Origin: Yinghuangia sp051388915 | Lineage (GTDB): Bacteria > Actinomycetota > Actinomycetes > Streptomycetales > Streptomycetaceae | Length of the DNA stretch: 64,000 nucleotides | Direction of reading: 5' to 3' | Assembly: GCF_051388915.1 (NCBI RefSeq) | Contig: NZ_JBPKBH010000022.1 | Location: 62,001-126,000, forward strand | Notes under the pieces: generated by a model | Told to the model about the DNA's origin: nothing | What the model saw: the letters and a program-made list of their open reading frames with translations, nothing else | The model's database searches: none | Position numbers and translations under genes: made by a program | In this document: piece by piece, positions 60,419 to 64,000 of the stretch | Layout of the letters: the number at the start of each line of letters is the position of its first letter | How positions within the stretch are numbered: position 1 is the stretch's first letter

Positions 60419-61467
60419 GCATGGCCACTGACGGGATGTCCGGGGGCGTGGTCCTCGCGGAACAACTGACCCGCACGTCGACCGGCGAGGCGGTGCAGTT
60501 CTGGATCCTCGGGGCGATCGCCCTGATCGGTGCGCTCGGCACGGTCTTCATGAAGAAGGCCGTGCACAGCGCGCTCATGCTGGCCTCGACGATGCTGTGC
60601 CTGGCGCTGTTCTACATGGCGCAGGGCGCGGTCTTCCTCGGCGTCGTGCAGATCGTCGTCTACACCGGCGCGATCATGATGCTGTTCCTCTTCGTGCTGA
60701 TGCTGGTCGGCGTCTCGTCCGCCGACTCGCTCAAGGAGACGCTGCGCGGCCAGCGCGTCGCGGCGGTGCTCGCGGGCCTCGGCTTCGGGATCCTGCTGGT
60801 CGCGGGAATCGCCAACGCCTCGCTCGGGAACTTCGCGGGCTACGGCGGCGGTACCTCGCCGTCCGGGGCCGCGCCGCCCGACACCACGACGCAGGCCGCG
60901 ATGGACCAGAGCAACGTCAACGGCCTCGCGCACCTGATCTTCACCAAGTACGTCTGGGCGTTCGAGATCACCAGCGCGCTGCTCATCACCGCCGCGCTCG
61001 GCGCGATGGTGCTCGCGCACCGCGAGCGCCTCAAGCCGCGCAAGACGCAGCGGGAGCTGTCGGAGGAGCGCGTGCGCGACAACGTCAACCTGGCGCCGAT
61101 GCCGGCCCCGGGCGTGTACGCGCGGCACAACGCGGTGGACATCCCCGCGCTGCTGCCGGACGGCTCGGTCTCCGAGCTGTCGGTCAACGCGACGCTGCGG
61201 GCCCGCGGCCAGGTGCGCGACGTGAGCCGCGAACCGGTGCACCGGGTGGCGGAGTTGGAGGAGAGCGCCGAAGTGTGGATGGAGCAGCGCGGCGAGGTGC
61301 CGCCGGCCCGCCACGAGGACGAGGAGGGCGCGTCCGGCGCCGCCGGACCCGACGCGGGCTCCGGCGACGGCGGGCCCGAAGCGGCGCCCGAGGACCCTGA
61401 CGCGGCCGGGACCACCCACGGCGACTCGGTCGCGGCCGGCGCAGGATCGAAGGAGTCGCGCTCATGA
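60415..61467 (+). CDS. nuoJ: NuoJ, NADH-quinone oxidoreductase subunit J
   Basis: 350-aa membrane subunit with five helices; the conserved TM3 stretch is VQIVVYTGAIMMLFLFVLML. About 140 extra residues follow the last helix, ending in a Glu/Ala/Gly-rich tail, roughly doubling the usual length. Overlaps nuoI and nuoK by ATGA. Confidence 0.93.
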   Translation: MSMATDGMSGGVVLAEQLTRTSTGEAVQFWILGAIALIGALGTVFMKKAVHSALMLASTMLCLALFYMAQGAVFLGVVQIVVYTGAIMMLFLFVLMLVGVSSADSLKETLRGQRVAAVLAGLGFGILLVAGIANASLGNFAGYGGGTSPSGAAPPDTTTQAAMDQSNVNGLAHLIFTKYVWAFEITSALLITAALGAMVLAHRERLKPRKTQRELSEERVRDNVNLAPMPAPGVYARHNAVDIPALLPDGSVSELSVNATLRARGQVRDVSREPVHRVAELEESAEVWMEQRGEVPPARHEDEEGASGAAGPDAGSGDGGPEAAPEDPDAAGTTHGDSVAAGAGSKESRS

Positions 61468-61763
61468 ACCCGGCGAACTACCTGTACCTGTCGGCGCTGC
61501 TGTTCACCATCGGCGCCGCCGGGGTGCTGCTGCGCCGCAACGCGATCGTGGTGTTCATGTGCGTGGAGCTCATGCTCAACGCCACGAACCTGGCGTTCGT
61601 GACGTTCGCGCGGATGCACGGCAACTACGACGGCCAGATCATCGCGTTCTTCACGATGGTCGTCGCGGCCGCCGAGGTGGTGGTCGGCCTGTCGATCATC
61701 ATCGCCATCTTCCGCGCCCGCCGTACGGCCTCGGTCGACGACGCCAACCTGATGAAGTGGTAG
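61464..61763 (+). CDS. nuoK: NuoK, NADH-quinone oxidoreductase subunit K
   Basis: 99-aa three-helix subunit. NAIVVFMCVELMLNATNLAF carries the conserved Glu of TM2; a second Glu lies in TM3 (MVVAAAEVVVGLSIIIAIF). Starts in the nuoJ stop (ATGA). Confidence 0.96.
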   Translation: MNPANYLYLSALLFTIGAAGVLLRRNAIVVFMCVELMLNATNLAFVTFARMHGNYDGQIIAFFTMVVAAAEVVVGLSIIIAIFRARRTASVDDANLMKW

Positions 61764-61770
61764 GGGACTG

Positions 61771-63759
61771 GTGACGCAAAACTCGGTTTCCTCGACGCTG
61801 TTGGCCTCCGAGGGGGGCGGCGGCATGCACTCGGTCGCGGCGAGCGGGGTCTTCTCGGCGACGTGGCTGGTGATCGCGCTGCCGCTGCTCGGCGCGGCGG
61901 TGCTGCTGCTGTGCGGCAAGCGCGGCAACAGGCTCGGGCACTGGCTCGGCACGCTCCTCGCGCTCGGCTCGTTCGCGGTCGGCGTCGCGCTGTTCGCGGC
62001 GATGCTCGGCAAGGACGGCGCCGAGCGGTCGATCGACCAGCACCTGTGGAACTGGGTGCCGGCCGCGGACTTCCAGGCCGAGGTCGGACTGCACCTCGAC
62101 CAGTTGTCGATGGTCTTCGTGCTGCTGATCACCGGTGTGGGCTCGCTGATCCACATCTACTCGATCGGCTACATGGCGGAGGACCCGGACCGGCGCCGGT
62201 TCTTCGCGTACCTGAACCTGTTCCTGGCGTCCATGCTGCTGCTGGTGCTGGCGAACAACTACCTGCTGCTGTACGTCGGGTGGGAGGGTGTCGGCCTCGC
62301 GTCGTACCTGCTCATCGGGTTCTGGCAGCACAAGCCGTCGGCGGCGACCGCGGCCAAGAAGGCGTTCATCATGAACCGCGTCGGCGACTTCGGTCTGGCC
62401 GTCGCGATCTTCCTGATGTTCACCACCTTCGGCACCTTCGCGTTCGACGACGTGCTCGGCGGCTCGGCCGAGGCTTCCGACGGCACGATGACCGCGATCG
62501 GCCTCATGCTGCTGCTCGCGGCGTGCGGCAAGTCGGCGCAGTTCCCGCTGCAAGCCTGGCTCGGCGACGCGATGGAGGGCCCGACCCCGGTCTCCGCACT
62601 GATCCACGCGGCGACGATGGTGACCGCGGGCGTGTACCTGATCACCAGGTCCGCGGAGATCTTCAACGCCTCGCCGGACGCGCAGCTGGTGGTGACCATC
62701 GTCGGTGCCGTCACGGTGCTGTTCGGGGCGATCGTCGGCTGTGCGAAGGACGACATCAAGAAGGCCCTCGCGGCGTCCACGATGTCGCAGATCGGCTACA
62801 TGATCCTGGCCGCGGGCCTGGGCCCGATCGGGTACGCGTTCGCCATCATGCACCTGGTGACGCACGGCTTCTTCAAGGCCGGGCTGTTCCTCGGGGCCGG
62901 GTCGGTCATGCACGGCATGAACGACGAGGTCGACATGCGGCGGTACGGCGGGCTCCGCAAGTACATGCCGGTGACTTTCGTGACCTTCGGGCTCGGATAT
63001 CTGGCCATCATCGGGTTTCCGCTGCTGTCCGGATTCTTCTCCAAGGACAAGATCATCGAGGCGGCCTTCGCGAAGGGCGGCACCTCCGGGTACATCCTGG
63101 GCTCGGTGACGCTGGTGGCGGCGGCGCTGACCGCGTACTACATGACGCGCGTGATGCTCATGACCTTCTTCGGCCGCGAACGGTGGAAGGAGGCACCGGT
63201 CGGCGCGCCCGCGGAGTGGCACGAGCCGCACCCGCACGAGTCCCCGGCGTCGATGACGGTGCCGATGATCGTGCTGGCGTTCGGCTCGGTGTTCGCGGGC
63301 GGGCTGTTCGTCCTGAACGACGCGTTCGTGAACTGGCTGACCCCGGTGACCGGCTTCGACCACGGCGAACTGCCGTTCAGCGTCTGGGTGGTGACCGGCA
63401 TGGCCACCGCGATGGTGGCGCTCGGCGTGCTGGTGGCGTACGTGCAGTACGCCCGCCGCGAGGTCCCGGCCGTCGCGCCGCACGGCTCCCTGGTCACCGT
63501 GGCCGCGCGCAAGGACCTCTACCAGGACTCCATCAACGAGGGCCTGGTCATGCGGCCCGGGCAGTACCTCACCCGGCTGCTGGTCTGGCTGGACGGCAAG
63601 GGCATCGACGGATTCGTCGGCGGCCTGGCGGCGTTCATCGGCGGCACCTCGGCGCGGGTGCGCAAGGTGCAGACCGGTTTCGCCCGTTCGTACGCGCTGT
63701 CGATGTTCGGCGGCACGGCCGTCGTCGTGGCGGCGACCCTGATGGCGAGGATGGCGTGA
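61771..63759 (+). CDS. nuoL: NuoL, NADH-quinone oxidoreductase subunit L
   Basis: 662-aa antiporter-like proton-pumping subunit. LLLYVGWEGVGLASYLLIGF, then FPLQAWLGDAMEGPTPVSAL, with pumping Lys residues in the following helices and a long C-terminal amphipathic helix region. GTG 61771 with AGGGGA about 6 nt upstream. Confidence 0.95.
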   Translation: MTQNSVSSTLLASEGGGGMHSVAASGVFSATWLVIALPLLGAAVLLLCGKRGNRLGHWLGTLLALGSFAVGVALFAAMLGKDGAERSIDQHLWNWVPAADFQAEVGLHLDQLSMVFVLLITGVGSLIHIYSIGYMAEDPDRRRFFAYLNLFLASMLLLVLANNYLLLYVGWEGVGLASYLLIGFWQHKPSAATAAKKAFIMNRVGDFGLAVAIFLMFTTFGTFAFDDVLGGSAEASDGTMTAIGLMLLLAACGKSAQFPLQAWLGDAMEGPTPVSALIHAATMVTAGVYLITRSAEIFNASPDAQLVVTIVGAVTVLFGAIVGCAKDDIKKALAASTMSQIGYMILAAGLGPIGYAFAIMHLVTHGFFKAGLFLGAGSVMHGMNDEVDMRRYGGLRKYMPVTFVTFGLGYLAIIGFPLLSGFFSKDKIIEAAFAKGGTSGYILGSVTLVAAALTAYYMTRVMLMTFFGRERWKEAPVGAPAEWHEPHPHESPASMTVPMIVLAFGSVFAGGLFVLNDAFVNWLTPVTGFDHGELPFSVWVVTGMATAMVALGVLVAYVQYARREVPAVAPHGSLVTVAARKDLYQDSINEGLVMRPGQYLTRLLVWLDGKGIDGFVGGLAAFIGGTSARVRKVQTGFARSYALSMFGGTAVVVAATLMARMA

Positions 63760-63836
63760 TGGCCGGCCCCGACTCCACACGCGCTGCCACCAATCGGGCT
63801 GTCACCACAGCGGCCATGGCGGAGGGATTGCGATGA
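63759..63836 (+). CDS. 25-aa micro-ORF bridging nuoL and nuoM
   Basis: ATG overlaps the nuoL stop (TGATG) and its stop overlaps the nuoM start (ATGA). The peptide is Ala/Thr-rich (TRAATNRAVTTAAMAEGLR). It may simply keep ribosomes moving across the 73-bp gap between the genes; no conserved motif. Confidence 0.35.
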   Translation: MAGPDSTRAATNRAVTTAAMAEGLR

Positions 63837-64000
63837 ACGGCCACTTCCCCTGGCTGACGGTCATGGCCGCGCTGCCGTTCGCCGGCGGCCTGCTGGTCGC
63901 GGCGCTGCCGGCGGGCAAGCGCCTGCTCGCCAAGAACGTCGCCCTGGCGGTCACCCTCGCCGAACTGGTGCTGGCGGTCATCGTCACGGTGAAGTTCTCG
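63833..64000 (+). CDS. nuoM: NuoM, NADH-quinone oxidoreductase subunit M (3' cut by window)
   Basis: First 56 codons only: GHFPWLTVMAALPFAGGLLV then a second hydrophobic helix, as expected for the N-terminus of NuoM. GGAGGG precedes the ATG. Identification relies mainly on operon order. Confidence 0.85.
   Translation, partial: MNGHFPWLTVMAALPFAGGLLVAALPAGKRLLAKNVALAVTLAELVLAVIVTVKFS

Noticed and set aside
61699..63780. 693-codon minus-strand frame over nuoL
   Set aside because: Asp/His/Arg-rich shadow of a membrane-protein gene.

Overview
This is a very GC-rich actinomycete chromosome segment, most likely Streptomyces-like. The evidence is strong third-position G/C, many GTG and TTG starts, futalosine-pathway menaquinone genes, a WhiJ-type regulator trio, a DUF4229 gene beside mqnE, and a Rex-type operator in front of a full nuo operon. 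Identification rests on motifs and remembered gene order; no database was searched.

Layout. (1) 1-5.8 kb: menaquinone block with mqnP (5' cut by the window edge), a lipoprotein, a UbiX-type flavin prenyltransferase, an Lrp/AsnC regulator facing a 43-aa micro-gene, mqnE and a DUF4229 membrane protein. An obvious assembly scar (105-bp duplication, 14-G run and an N) lies just after mqnE. (2) 5.8-15 kb: accessory stretch with a three-unit tandem repeat, a DAACS-family symporter behind a leaderless Cys-containing leader peptide (candidate cystine transporter), a YrhB/Imm35-like remnant, a TetR/TIM-barrel pair, a class III cyclase-like protein, a secreted lipase-like lipoprotein and a membrane protein. 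(3) 15-27.2 kb: second menaquinone block with mqnA, a flavin/PNPOx-like protein, mqnC, an amidohydrolase (candidate aminodeoxyfutalosine deaminase), an unusual leucine-rich-repeat/2OG-Fe(II) oxygenase fusion, menG, a DMFase-like lipoprotein, a MOSC protein and a geranylgeranyl-reductase/MenJ-like flavoenzyme. (4) 27.2-50.4 kb: mosaic accessory island between menJ-like and nuoA. It holds the WhiJ-type trio, a DUF4157 plus zinc-phospholipase-like protein with a TPR neighbour, a glycosyltransferase, an SDR, a NUDIX protein, a DUF885 protein, an epimerase/GlxA divergent pair, cas-less CRISPR remnants around an ankyrin-DUF1963 gene, a DHFR-like protein, an ArsR/SRPBCC pair with operator, a macrodomain protein and a membrane PP2C phosphatase. 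(5) 50.4-64 kb: nuoABCDEFGHIJKL and the start of nuoM, almost all with overlapping stop/start codons.

How it works together. MqnA/E/C, the UbiX-type enzyme (which supplies prenyl-FMN to a UbiD-like decarboxylase probably just left of the window), MqnP and MenG make menaquinone. The MenJ-like enzyme may saturate its side chain. NDH-1, encoded by nuo, uses that menaquinone as electron acceptor, and the Rex-type site would couple nuo expression to NADH/NAD+. The most interesting items are the Cys leader peptide in front of the symporter, the LRR-2OG oxygenase fusion, the DUF4157/phospholipase-like protein, and the CRISPR-remnant region with two related Gly-rich DNA elements.
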